Shown in pieces: positions 1-7,669 of a stretch of 8,985 bases of DNA. The notes under the pieces were generated by a model. The model was not told the origin of the DNA. It worked only from the letters and a program-made list of their open reading frames with translations, and did not search any database. The translations under genes and the position numbers were made by a program. Origin of the DNA: Candidatus Zixiibacteriota bacterium (GTDB lineage Bacteria; Zixibacteria; MSB-5A5; GN15; PGXB01). The stretch is taken from NCBI GenBank assembly GCA_003641425.1, contig QNAH01000090.1, positions 1 through 8,985 of the forward strand, given 5' to 3'. Within the stretch, counting starts at the first letter, position 1; each line of letters starts with the position of its first letter.

Positions 1-268
1 CGGCGGCCCATTCGGTCCGCCCCTCGACCATATCATACCAGCCGATACGGCCCCCGGCCCGGACGGCATCAAGGGGAAATTCCAGTTTACTGCGGGCATA
101 AATGGGAATACCTTCCTCCGTGCCCACATAAGTGTTCATCTCGTAATTGGAGTGACCGAAACTTTTGGTGAAAACGGGGCTTATTGTAATGCCCATCTCG
201 TGTTGGGAAGCATGCAATTGTGAAGCAAAGGCAAGTACAACGAGAGCGATGATGATTCTGAGTCGCAT
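1..268 (-). CDS. Secreted protein, probable outer-membrane beta-barrel (5' part only)
   Basis: The gene runs off the left edge; the first 89 codons are visible. The start ATG at 268 is preceded by AAAGGA about 8 nt upstream and lies about 30 nt downstream of a good promoter. The protein begins with a clear Sec signal peptide: MRLR, then a hydrophobic run to about residue 16, with likely cleavage after LHA at about residue 20. There is no lipobox Cys. The mature part alternates polar and hydrophobic residues and is rich in Gly and aromatics, as in amphipathic beta-strands. The stretch SKLEFPLDAVRAGGRIGWY followed by EGRTEW recalls omptin-like or related OMP barrels, in which a paired-strand 'S.L.FPLD' pattern occurs. 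The omptin assignment is inference from a short fragment, and the active-site residues would lie outside the window. It is separated from the upstream protease operon by a terminator, so it is a distinct transcription unit. Confidence 0.7.
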   Translation of the reverse strand, partial: MRLRIIIALVVLAFASQLHASQHEMGITISPVFTKSFGHSNYEMNTYVGTEEGIPIYARSKLEFPLDAVRAGGRIGWYDMVEGRTEWAA

Positions 269-304
269 AGTTTTTCCTTTAATTGCCGGGTTACTGTTTT
301 CCCG

Positions 305-333
305 AATATACGGAAGGAGGTGAAGATTGTAAA
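305..333 (-). promoter_or_regulatory. Sigma70-type promoter for the left-edge gene
   Basis: Read on the minus strand: -35 TTTACA (plus 328-333, 5 of 6 to consensus), a 17-nt spacer, and -10 TATATT (plus 305-310, 5 of 6). The predicted transcription start near 298 gives a leader of about 30 nt before the ATG at 268. It lies just downstream of the terminator that ends the M16 operon, as expected for an independent unit. Confidence 0.6.
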
Positions 334-378
334 TATGACTGATAAGATTTATTATTTTTGTTTTTCACAAAATCTATT

Positions 379-409
379 AAAAAACCGCCGGATCAATAAA
401 TCCGGCGGT
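379..409 (-). terminator. Intrinsic terminator of the secA-M16 run
   Basis: A perfect 10-bp inverted repeat (ACCGCCGGAT at 384-393, its complement at 400-409) has a 6-nt loop. On the minus strand it is followed immediately by six T residues (379-384). It begins 30 nt past the stop of the second M16 gene. There is no T-run on the plus-strand side, so it acts in one direction only. Confidence 0.92.
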
Positions 410-438
410 ATCGAATTGTTTAATGGTATCCCGATTAT

Positions 439-1839
439 CTATTTTATCTCCATCGATACTTCGGTTACGGGGCCGAATGTTTCAAGCGGTTTATCGAACA
501 GTTCTTTATTGCCGGTGATGATGATCGCGACATTGTCGATATCGAGATATTTTTGTGCGGCGCGATTGCATTCCTCGAGTGTCACCGCCTTGTAGTTTTC
601 GATATTTTTTTCCATCTGATCGAGCGGGAAGCCCAGATATTCCAGCCTTGCCTTGGCTGTCACGATTTTGGAGGGGGTATCGTATTCGAAAACAGAGCTG
701 TTGATGACGGCGTCGCGCGCAATCTCCATTTCCTCGGCGGTGATACCGTTTTTCTTGACCTCGCGGATGATATCCATCATCATCGTTGTCGCCTGCGCCA
801 TGGCATCGGCCCGTGTCAGGCAGTAGCTGAAATATGTCCCCCCCAGCGGCCGCAGGTAATTATAACTGCCGACACTGTAGGCCAGCCCGGACGAGGTTCT
901 AACCTGTTTGGTCAGGCGCGACATAAACCCGCCGCTTCCCAGGCAGTAATTCATGATTTCCATGGCAAAACGGTCGGGATTTTTCATGTCCATGCCAAGG
1001 TGACCGAAACGTATATGCGCCTGATTGATGTCCTTGCAGGCATAGTACACGCCCGGTCGGTATTTTATTTCCGCATTCGCAACCGGTTCGATTTTCTCGC
1101 CGGATTGCTTCCAGCCGGAAAAATATTTACCGACCAGTGAATTCAACTCATCGATGGTCATATCGCCGGCGACGGCCAGAATGCAGTTGCCGGGTGAATA
1201 AAACTTCTTATGAAAAGAAAAAATATCATTGCGGCTGATATTGCCCATCGAGGCCAGCGTGGGGTAGAGGCCGTAGGGATGTCCCTGATAGACTGTTTCA
1301 TAGTACACCCGGCGTGTAATCGATTCCGGGTCATCGTTCTGCCTCAGGATGCGGTCTTTCCTGTTGGAAATCTCCAGCGCCGTTTTGGCACTGTCGAACA
1401 TGGGTCTGATAAGCATATCCGTGAAAATACCGAAAACCGTGTCGAGGTCTTTTTTCAGGGTACTCATATCGACAGTCAGAGCATCTTTGGAAGCATTGCT
1501 GGAAATATTTGCCCCGACGAAATCGAGAGCGGCATCGACCTGATCGGGGGTGCGATCACCGGCACCGCCTGAACGCAACAGGGCGGCGGTAATTTCAGCC
1601 AGGCCGGATTTGCCGGCAGGATCATAGACCTGCCCGCCGCGGATAAGCATCGTTGCCGTGACCACCGGAAGCTGATGATCCTCGAGAAAGAAAATTGTCA
1701 TCCCGTTGTCGGTTACCCATCGTTCCGGCTCAGGGGCATCGAAGTCGATCGGCGAGAAGCTCATATCGCGAGGATTGATTGCCAGCGCCGTCAGCGCCGC
1801 CAGTATCATGTAAAAGCTGATTAAAATCATCTTTTTCAT
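439..1839 (-). CDS. M16 family protein, non-catalytic partner subunit, secreted
   Basis: This is a 466-residue protein of the M16 (pitrilysin/insulinase) fold. Residues 1-20 are a signal peptide with likely cleavage after ALA, placing it in the periplasm. An N-terminal M16 domain (about 40-200) is followed by the C-terminal 'inactive' domain (about 205-440). The zinc motif HxxEH is absent: at its usual place the sequence reads GLAEITAALL (79-88), with Glu82, Ala85 and Ala86 in place of the ligands and catalytic Glu. The substrate-binding Arg/Tyr pair is kept in VRTSSGLAYSV (Arg314 and Tyr321, seven apart, as in insulin-degrading enzyme). It therefore looks like the inactive half of a heterodimer with the protein encoded just upstream. 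Its ATG overlaps that gene's TGA (ATGA) and is preceded by AAGGGGGG, so translation is probably coupled, which suits 1:1 subunits. The family assignment is secure; the natural substrate is unknown. Confidence 0.95.
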   Translation of the reverse strand: MKKMILISFYMILAALTALAINPRDMSFSPIDFDAPEPERWVTDNGMTIFFLEDHQLPVVTATMLIRGGQVYDPAGKSGLAEITAALLRSGGAGDRTPDQVDAALDFVGANISSNASKDALTVDMSTLKKDLDTVFGIFTDMLIRPMFDSAKTALEISNRKDRILRQNDDPESITRRVYYETVYQGHPYGLYPTLASMGNISRNDIFSFHKKFYSPGNCILAVAGDMTIDELNSLVGKYFSGWKQSGEKIEPVANAEIKYRPGVYYACKDINQAHIRFGHLGMDMKNPDRFAMEIMNYCLGSGGFMSRLTKQVRTSSGLAYSVGSYNYLRPLGGTYFSYCLTRADAMAQATTMMMDIIREVKKNGITAEEMEIARDAVINSSVFEYDTPSKIVTAKARLEYLGFPLDQMEKNIENYKAVTLEECNRAAQKYLDIDNVAIIITGNKELFDKPLETFGPVTEVSMEIK

Positions 1840-3371
1840 TGCTCGCCCCCCTTCTCTTTCGGGACCAGTATTGCCACGGTGCGGTTTTCCTTTGTGAAAT
1901 ATTTGGCGGCTGTCGTCATGATGTCATCCGCTGTCACCGCCAGCAGTTTATCCCTGGCTGTGGAAAGGAACCGCCAGTTATGGGCCAGCCTGTGCGCCCG
2001 GGCAAGATTCTTTGCCAGGCCCATATTGCTGTATGCGCCCCAGATGAAATCGGCATCGATATTGTTTTTTATCTTGGTCAGCTCGTTCTCTTCGACCGGT
2101 TCCGAGGCCAGCCTGCCGAGCTCCTCATAAACCGCCTTTTCGACCCGGTCGATGCTGACTCCCTCCTTGGGATAAGCGTCGATACAGAAAACATTATTGT
2201 GCAGATCGCCCAGATTGTTGCCCGGAAAAGTGTATGCGCTGACATCCAGACAGAGCTGTTGATCGAGCACCAGCGATTTGTATAAACGCGAGGTGCGCCC
2301 TTCCCCGAGAAGCCTTTCGATGATGCTGAACACCGGTTCCTCGGGATCATCGAATGATGTTTTGTGATAGGCGATCGAGACGGCCGGGTTGGCATCGAAT
2401 TCAAGTGTCACCCGCCGTTCACCGGGCTGTACCGGTTCGACCGTGTAAATCGGTTCAGGTTCGTTTCCACGGGGCATTCGACCGAAATATTTTTCGGCCA
2501 TCTCTTTGACCTCGTCGAGAGTGATATCACCGACAATAGCGACGCTGATATTCTGCGGGATATAGTACGAGTCGAAAAATCTTTGTAAATCATCGCGAGT
2601 CAGATTGTTTTCTTCCGACTGCCATTCCCAGAATATCTGGTACGGGTGGGCGATAAAAGCGGTCCCGATTAACTGCTCGAACAGTTTGGCATCGGGGGAA
2701 TTCTCGACCGACTGCCGCCGCTCCTCACTGACCACATCGCGCTCGGTAAAAAATTCCCTGAAAGCCGGTTTCAGCAACCGCCCGGCTTCCATATTGAACC
2801 ACAATTCCAGCCGATTGGCCGGAAGCGATACATAATAATAAGTGAAATCATAACCGGTGGTGGCGTTGAATTGGGCGGCGCCGTTACGGCTGTAGATCTG
2901 ATCAAATTCATTCTGGACGACATATTTCGAGCCGGCCGCCGACAACGAATCGAGAATAGCTTCGAGATCGGCGATATACTGTAAATGCCCCTCCAGTTTG
3001 TCCGGTTCGTTCAACCGGATGTACCGTGTGCGTTGCATCGCCTCATCGATTTTTGCCCAGACCGAGTCCTCTTTGATCATCAGTTCCTTCTCGGCTTCGT
3101 AGTCGGTTGTCCCGACTTCCTGCGAACCCTTGAACATCATGTGCTCCAGCAGATGCGCCGTGCCGATATCGCCGATGCGCTCGCAAGCCGATCCGGCCCC
3201 GACGCAGATATACCCCGAAAAGACCGGGGCGGTGTGCCTTTCGACAACCAGAAATGTTATACCGTTGTCGAGGGTGAATTCCTCCACCGGAAATTGCAGA
3301 TCTTCTCCGGCGAAAAGAACCGCCGGCAGAAGAAGTATGATCCCGGTCAATAATTTCAGTATTTGCCTCAT
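1836..3371 (-). CDS. M16 family zinc metallopeptidase, catalytic subunit, secreted
   Basis: This is a 511-residue protein. Residues 1-21 form a signal peptide (cleavage after LFA, no lipobox), so the mature enzyme is periplasmic. The inverted zinc motif is intact: HLLEH at 73-77, with His73 and His77 as ligands and Glu76 as general base. The third ligand is most likely Glu217 in ERDVVSEERR (210-219). The spacing between them is about 139 residues instead of the usual 75 or so, because of a charged, helix-like insert at about 88-155. The C-terminal M16 domain (about 260-500) lacks the Arg/Tyr pair: the aligned positions in SRLYKSLVLDQQLCL are Val368 and Leu375. The adjacent gene supplies that pair. 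The start at 3371 follows GGGGAG with 5-6 nt spacing. The gene lies 19 nt after the HAD gene and overlaps the partner by 4 nt. It most likely degrades or processes peptides in the envelope; the substrate is not predictable. Confidence 0.96.
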   Translation of the reverse strand: MRQILKLLTGIILLLPAVLFAGEDLQFPVEEFTLDNGITFLVVERHTAPVFSGYICVGAGSACERIGDIGTAHLLEHMMFKGSQEVGTTDYEAEKELMIKEDSVWAKIDEAMQRTRYIRLNEPDKLEGHLQYIADLEAILDSLSAAGSKYVVQNEFDQIYSRNGAAQFNATTGYDFTYYYVSLPANRLELWFNMEAGRLLKPAFREFFTERDVVSEERRQSVENSPDAKLFEQLIGTAFIAHPYQIFWEWQSEENNLTRDDLQRFFDSYYIPQNISVAIVGDITLDEVKEMAEKYFGRMPRGNEPEPIYTVEPVQPGERRVTLEFDANPAVSIAYHKTSFDDPEEPVFSIIERLLGEGRTSRLYKSLVLDQQLCLDVSAYTFPGNNLGDLHNNVFCIDAYPKEGVSIDRVEKAVYEELGRLASEPVEENELTKIKNNIDADFIWGAYSNMGLAKNLARAHRLAHNWRFLSTARDKLLAVTADDIMTTAAKYFTKENRTVAILVPKEKGGEQ

Positions 3372-3390
3372 AATTCTCCCCTGTTTGCTT

Positions 3391-4065
3391 TTATTGTCTG
3401 TCCGGATCGGCGATGATATCGAACAATTGCTCCAAACCGGTGATTTTATAATCAGCTTCCAGTTTAAAATGATTGTTCCTGTTGATCAACACCGATTTGA
3501 CTTTCATTTTTTGCGCCGTTTTTATATCGACGATGGTGTCGCCGACAAAGAGAATACCGTCCCGCGGTTCCTCGCAGAACTCGAGCGCCTTACTGACGAC
3601 TTTATTGCCCGGCTTATATGCCCGGGTGACACTCGAGATGATCCTGCCTTCAAAATAATCCCAGATGCCGAGACTTTTCAACTGCGGTTCGAGAACATCA
3701 TCATCGGCATCGCTGATCAGTACCATTTTAATACCGCCGGCTTTCAATCTTTCGAGTGTCTGGATAGTATCATCATACAGATAACCATTATCCAGATAAG
3801 CGGCCCGGTAGATATCGACCACTTCATCGGCGACATCGGGAAGGCCATACTTTGCGGCGATATTCGCCGCCGTGATAGCCAGGATTTCCTTGATATTGTA
3901 AAACCGGGGCGGGTTTTCGTCGAGATAGATCGACATGAACTTCTGCCTGAGCGATTCGAATATGTCCGATTCGCGGGATGCATCCAGCCGTTTGGCCAGC
4001 ATGTGGAGCCCGGAAGTCCCGGTAACAAGCGTGCCGCCGATATCGAAGAAAATCGTATGTATCAT
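3391..4065 (-). CDS. HAD-superfamily hydrolase, probable phosphatase
   Basis: This is a 224-residue cytoplasmic protein with the four HAD motifs in order. Motif I is FFDIGGTL with nucleophile Asp8. Motif II is LISDAD with Ser118. Motif III is Lys151 in AYKPGNK. Motif IV is VGDTIVD with Asp176 and Asp180. Residues about 15-95 form a helical C1-type cap, as in phosphoglycolate phosphatase-like and YjjG-like enzymes. The second Asp of motif I (normally DxD, the general acid/base) is Gly10 here. This DxGGT form occurs in some HAD proteins and may mean weak or altered phosphatase activity. It starts 6 nt after the upstream phosphatase-like gene ends. A GAGGA about 16 nt upstream is poorly spaced, so coupling to the gene before it is likely. 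Substrate unknown; glycolate-2-phosphate or nucleotides are only possibilities. Confidence 0.9.
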   Translation of the reverse strand: MIHTIFFDIGGTLVTGTSGLHMLAKRLDASRESDIFESLRQKFMSIYLDENPPRFYNIKEILAITAANIAAKYGLPDVADEVVDIYRAAYLDNGYLYDDTIQTLERLKAGGIKMVLISDADDDVLEPQLKSLGIWDYFEGRIISSVTRAYKPGNKVVSKALEFCEEPRDGILFVGDTIVDIKTAQKMKVKSVLINRNNHFKLEADYKITGLEQLFDIIADPDRQ

Positions 4066-4071
4066 GACAGT

Positions 4072-4485
4072 CTAAATTATTTCCTCAAATAAATTCTGGA
4101 TTTTTTCTTTTATCATATTTCTGACATTTGCAAAACCGTCGCGGCGTTCCTCGACGGTGTCGTAGTCGCGATCCGGATTGGGAATGTCCCAGTGGATATG
4201 CCTTGTCCTCGGGGACAGGACGGGGAAGGCGATCAGGGCGGAATTGCAGAGGGTGATCACATAGTCGGCCCAATCGAGCATGGATCGGCTGAGCAGGTCC
4301 GAGGTTTGCGCGGAGATATCGATACCGATTTCTTTCATGCAGGCGACGGTATCCGGGTGAACCCCGATCGGCATGGTTCCGGCCGATTTAATTTCGCAGT
4401 TACCGTCGGACATCGCCCGGCCCAGTCCTTCGGCCATCTGCGACCGGACCGAATTGCCGCTGCAGACAAATAGAATGTTTATCAT
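4072..4485 (-). CDS. ArsC/low-molecular-weight phosphotyrosine phosphatase-like protein with altered cysteines
   Basis: This 137-residue protein has the LMW-PTP fold; the family length is about 130-155. The P-loop is VCSGNSVRSQMAEG (7-20): nucleophile Cys8, Arg14 and Ser15 in the CX5RS pattern. The rest most resembles thioredoxin-type arsenate reductases: KSAGTMPIGVHP (33-44), a GIDIS segment (54-58), VITLC (76-80) and HIHWDIPNPD (96-105). Differences from a working ArsC are visible. The P-loop Cys next to Arg is Val13. Cys80 matches the first redox Cys, but the second, about seven residues on, is Phe87. The DP motif that carries the general-acid Asp reads NP (Asn103-Pro104). Trx-coupled arsenate reduction therefore looks doubtful; a protein phosphatase, a differently recycled reductase or a binding protein are alternatives. 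No ars operon partners are nearby. The ribosome-binding site is weak, and the gene lies 79 nt behind secA with no terminator between. Confidence 0.88.
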   Translation of the reverse strand: MINILFVCSGNSVRSQMAEGLGRAMSDGNCEIKSAGTMPIGVHPDTVACMKEIGIDISAQTSDLLSRSMLDWADYVITLCNSALIAFPVLSPRTRHIHWDIPNPDRDYDTVEERRDGFANVRNMIKEKIQNLFEEII

Positions 4486-4564
4486 AACTTATTCTTTTAA
4501 ATTAATATTACGATGGGAGAAGTATAAAGATACATACGACTCAAATTATTTTATCACCATATAA

Positions 4565-7500
4565 TCAAACCACCCGCCCGCAGCACTTCTTGTATTTTTT
4601 CCCGGAGCCGCAGGGGCAGGGATCGTTTGGTTTTATCTTTTTTGTCTCGCGCTTGATCGGTTTGGCCTTACCTCGTTTCGATGCCTCCGCCATCGGGTTG
4701 GCCTCTTCCGTCTGCGTGGCCGAGCCGAATCCCATCCCGACTGCATCCTGATGAATCGCTTTCATCTGTTTTTCGCGTTCTTCCCGGCGGCGCTCCTCGC
4801 GTGATTTTTCCGGCATCCTTACCTGAAGTTTGTAAACCATTCCGACAATGTCCTTGTCAACGGTCTCGATCATATCGGCGAATATCCGGTAGGCTTCGCG
4901 TTTGTATTCGATCAGCGGATCGCGCTGGCCGTAGGCCCGCAGGCCGATACCGGTCTTGAGTTGATCCATCTCGTACATGTGGTCGCGCCAGTGGCGGTCG
5001 ATAGTGGTCAGAACCGCATACCGTTCCAGTTTACGCATAATTTCTTCGCCATACAACCGTTCTTTCTGATTATAGAAAGTCATTACTGCCTTATGCACCT
5101 GCTCGAACAGTTTTTCCCGAGTCAGGCTCGGGATATCATCTTTGCGGAATTCCAGGTTTAAAAGGAAAATCCGCCTCACTTCAGCCGTGAACTCGGCCAG
5201 GTTCCAGTTTTCGGGATATTCTTTAGGCGGACAAAACGCATCTATCAATGTCTGGAGAACCGATTCGATCAATTCCAGGATTTCTTCCTTTATCGATTCG
5301 CGTTCCAATGCGGCCAGCCTTCGGTCATAGACAACCTCGCGCTGGGAATTCATGACGTCATCATATTCGAGAGTATGTTTACGGATGGAGAAGTTTTGCA
5401 TCTCGACCCGTTTCTGGGCGCGTTCGATGGCCTTGGTCACCATCGGGTGGGCGATAACCTCGCCCTCTTCGACACCGAGGCGATCCATGATGCGGCCCAG
5501 GCGATCGGAACCGAACAGGCGCATGAGATCATCTTCGAGGGACAGGTAGAACCGTGATGAGCCGGGGTCGCCCTGGCGTCCGGAACGCCCCCGCAACTGG
5601 CGATCGATGCGCCGCGATTCGTGACGTTCGGTGCCGATAATATGCAAACCGCAGGGGACATTCTCGCGGCATTGGAGCTCATTGAAATAGGGGCAGACTT
5701 CGCGGTTGGGATCGGGGTCCTTCAGGGCGCAATTTTCATGTCTTATCATCTGCGGATCGATTTTGATATCGGTTCCTCGTCCGGCCATGTTGGTGGCGAT
5801 GGTAACCGCTCCTTTGCGGCCCGCATTGGCGACAATCTCCGCCTCCATCTGGTGAAATTTGGCATTGAGAACATTATGCGGTATTTTTTTACGTTTCAAC
5901 ATCCGCGATAATGTCTCCGAGACTTCCACAGAGACGGTGCCGACCAGCACCGGACGGCCTGAATTGTAGCTGTCGATTATATCGTTGATGATAGCGTTGT
6001 ATTTTTCACGGCGGGTTCGGTAGATGACATCATTGTAATCGAGCCGCCTGACCGATTCGTTAGTCGGAATACAGACGACATCGAGTTTATAGATATCCCA
6101 GAGTTCCTGCGCCTCGGTTTCGGCGGTACCCGTCATACCGGCCAGTTTATCGTACATTCGGAAATAATTCTGCAGGGTAATGGTCGCCAGGGTCTGCGAT
6201 TCCCCCTCGATCCTGACACCCTCCTTGGCCTCAATAGCCTGGTGCAGACCATCGGAATAGCGCCGTCCGGCAAGGATACGGCCGGTGAACTCATCGACGA
6301 TCATGACCTTTTCATCCTGAACGACATATTCCACATCCTTCTCGAACAGGGAATATGCTTTCAGAAGCTGGCTGATTGTGTGCACTTTTTCGGAGCGTTC
6401 CGAGTGCAGGCGGTAAAGCTCGTCGATTTTGGCCGTTTTTTCTTCCGGTGTCAGCGACTCGTCACCCTCGATCTGCGACAGGCCTTCGCTGATATCGGGG
6501 ATGACAAAAAGTTCCTGCTCGGCCGGGGAGAATTGCCCGCGTCCGTTGTCGGTCAGGTTGATCGAGTTTTCTTTCTCATCGATAACATAATAGAGCATCT
6601 CGTCCACCTCGTACAGCTTCTTGTCGCGCATGTAATCGGATTCGACCCGGTTGATGAGATTAATGATACCCGGCTCCTGGGACAGTTTCATGAATTTCTT
6701 ATTCTTGGGCGCGCCTTTGCGGGCGGCCAGCAACAGGCGGCCGGCCTCATATCGCGCCTCATCGCTATCGGAATCCAGAAGTTTTTCGGCTTTGGATATA
6801 TTTTCATTTATCAGATTGGTCTGTTTACGGACCAGGGCATTGACGGTCGGTTTCATCTCGGCATATCTTTTGTGGATCAGGCTTTCGACCGGTCCGGAAA
6901 TAATCAGCGGTGTTCGGGCCTCATCGATCAGGACCGAATCGACCTCATCGATGATGGCATAATTATAGCCGCGCTGGACACGCTCTTCGACCGTCTGAGC
7001 CATATTGTCGCGGAGATAGTCGAAACCGAATTCATTATTGGTTCCGAAGGTGACATCTTTTGCATATTCGACCATCCGTTCGGCGCTGGTCATTTCGTTC
7101 TGGATACATCCGACTGTCAATCCCAAAAATTCATAGATTTTGCCCATCCATTCGCTGTCGCGCTTGGCCAGGTAATCGTTGACGGTTACCAGGTGGACCC
7201 CCTTGCCGGTCAGGGCGTTGAGATAGACCGGGAGAGTAGCCACCAGGGTCTTACCTTCACCGGTGGCCATTTCGGCAATCTTTCCCTGATGCAGGACGAT
7301 CCCGCCGATGAGCTGGACATCGTAGGGGATCATATTCCACTCGGTTTCGATTCCGACCACCTTCCACGAGGTTCCGCAGAGACGGCGGCAGGCGTCTTTG
7401 ACAACCGCAAAAGCCTCGGGAAGGATATCGTCGAGAGTCTCGCCCTCGGCCAGCCGCTTTTTGAATTCTTCCGTTTTGGCAATCAACTGCTCATCGGAAA

Positions 7501-7609
7501 GGGACCGATAGGACTCGTAAAATTCATTTATGGTTTCAACGATCGGGCGTATTTTTTTGATATCACGATCATGTTTGGTGCCGAATATTTTGGTAATAAT
7601 ATTTGCCAT
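4565..7609 (-). CDS. secA: Preprotein translocase ATPase SecA, long FCB-like form
   Basis: This is the motor of Sec-dependent export. It binds preproteins and SecYEG at the inner membrane and pushes substrates through by ATP hydrolysis. It has 1014 residues, against about 840-900 in E. coli and B. subtilis. Walker A is ATGEGKT (115-121), Walker B is DEVD (221-224), and the PPXD starts at about 235 with an extra helical segment (about 245-325) of the kind seen in Bacteroidota-type SecA. NBD2 carries GMTGTAETEA (491-500), NMAGRGTDI (607-615) and GTERHESRRIDRQLRGRSGRQGD within 659-681. Between TDI and GLHIIGTERHES lies an insert (about 618-653) with four Cys (627, 639, 647, 653). HSD, HWD and IRA1 regions follow, then a charged linker and the SEC-C zinc motif CPCGSGKKYKKCC near the C-terminus, which binds SecB or ribosomes in other species. 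The start at 7609 has AGGA 6 nt upstream. It appears to be the first gene of the minus-strand run. Confidence 0.99.
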   Translation of the reverse strand: MANIITKIFGTKHDRDIKKIRPIVETINEFYESYRSLSDEQLIAKTEEFKKRLAEGETLDDILPEAFAVVKDACRRLCGTSWKVVGIETEWNMIPYDVQLIGGIVLHQGKIAEMATGEGKTLVATLPVYLNALTGKGVHLVTVNDYLAKRDSEWMGKIYEFLGLTVGCIQNEMTSAERMVEYAKDVTFGTNNEFGFDYLRDNMAQTVEERVQRGYNYAIIDEVDSVLIDEARTPLIISGPVESLIHKRYAEMKPTVNALVRKQTNLINENISKAEKLLDSDSDEARYEAGRLLLAARKGAPKNKKFMKLSQEPGIINLINRVESDYMRDKKLYEVDEMLYYVIDEKENSINLTDNGRGQFSPAEQELFVIPDISEGLSQIEGDESLTPEEKTAKIDELYRLHSERSEKVHTISQLLKAYSLFEKDVEYVVQDEKVMIVDEFTGRILAGRRYSDGLHQAIEAKEGVRIEGESQTLATITLQNYFRMYDKLAGMTGTAETEAQELWDIYKLDVVCIPTNESVRRLDYNDVIYRTRREKYNAIINDIIDSYNSGRPVLVGTVSVEVSETLSRMLKRKKIPHNVLNAKFHQMEAEIVANAGRKGAVTIATNMAGRGTDIKIDPQMIRHENCALKDPDPNREVCPYFNELQCRENVPCGLHIIGTERHESRRIDRQLRGRSGRQGDPGSSRFYLSLEDDLMRLFGSDRLGRIMDRLGVEEGEVIAHPMVTKAIERAQKRVEMQNFSIRKHTLEYDDVMNSQREVVYDRRLAALERESIKEEILELIESVLQTLIDAFCPPKEYPENWNLAEFTAEVRRIFLLNLEFRKDDIPSLTREKLFEQVHKAVMTFYNQKERLYGEEIMRKLERYAVLTTIDRHWRDHMYEMDQLKTGIGLRAYGQRDPLIEYKREAYRIFADMIETVDKDIVGMVYKLQVRMPEKSREERRREEREKQMKAIHQDAVGMGFGSATQTEEANPMAEASKRGKAKPIKRETKKIKPNDPCPCGSGKKYKKCCGRVV

Positions 7610-7640
7610 TATAATTCCTAATTTTCACAGTTGAAATATC

Positions 7641-7669
7641 AATATATAGCTTTTGATATTTTTCTTCAA
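7641..7669 (-). promoter_or_regulatory. Sigma70-type promoter for secA
   Basis: On the minus strand: -35 TTGAAG (plus 7664-7669, 4 of 6), a 17-nt spacer, and -10 TATATT (plus 7641-7646, 5 of 6). The predicted start near 7634 leaves a leader of about 25 nt, just enough for the AGGA site. The -10 is the same hexamer as in the promoter at 305-310. An imperfect AT-rich inverted repeat overlaps it (TTGAAATATC at 7631-7640 against GATATTTTTCTTCAA at 7655-7669). In such AT-rich DNA this may be chance. Confidence 0.5.

Noticed and set aside
553..2285. Several plus-strand open frames of 120-195 codons (553-1140, 1210-1572, 1839-2285)
   Set aside because: All are shadows of the two M16 genes on the minus strand.
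3130..4092. A 320-codon plus-strand open frame
   Set aside because: It spans the HAD gene and the 5' end of the M16 gene in antisense, including their intergenic gap. It has no domain or good ribosome-binding site.
4072..4485. Naming this gene arsC
   Set aside because: The second redox cysteine and the P-loop second cysteine are missing and there are no arsenic-resistance neighbours, so the functional name is not supported.
4486..4564. A terminator or clear promoter between secA and the ArsC-like gene
   Set aside because: Only a weak GTAT...ATAC repeat and a TAATAT hexamer without a matching -35 are present; not enough to call either.
6242..7621. A 459-codon open frame on the plus strand
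   Set aside because: It is exactly antisense to secA, whose reading frame has all the family motifs. Its predicted protein shows no recognisable domain; it is open because of codon usage on the real strand.
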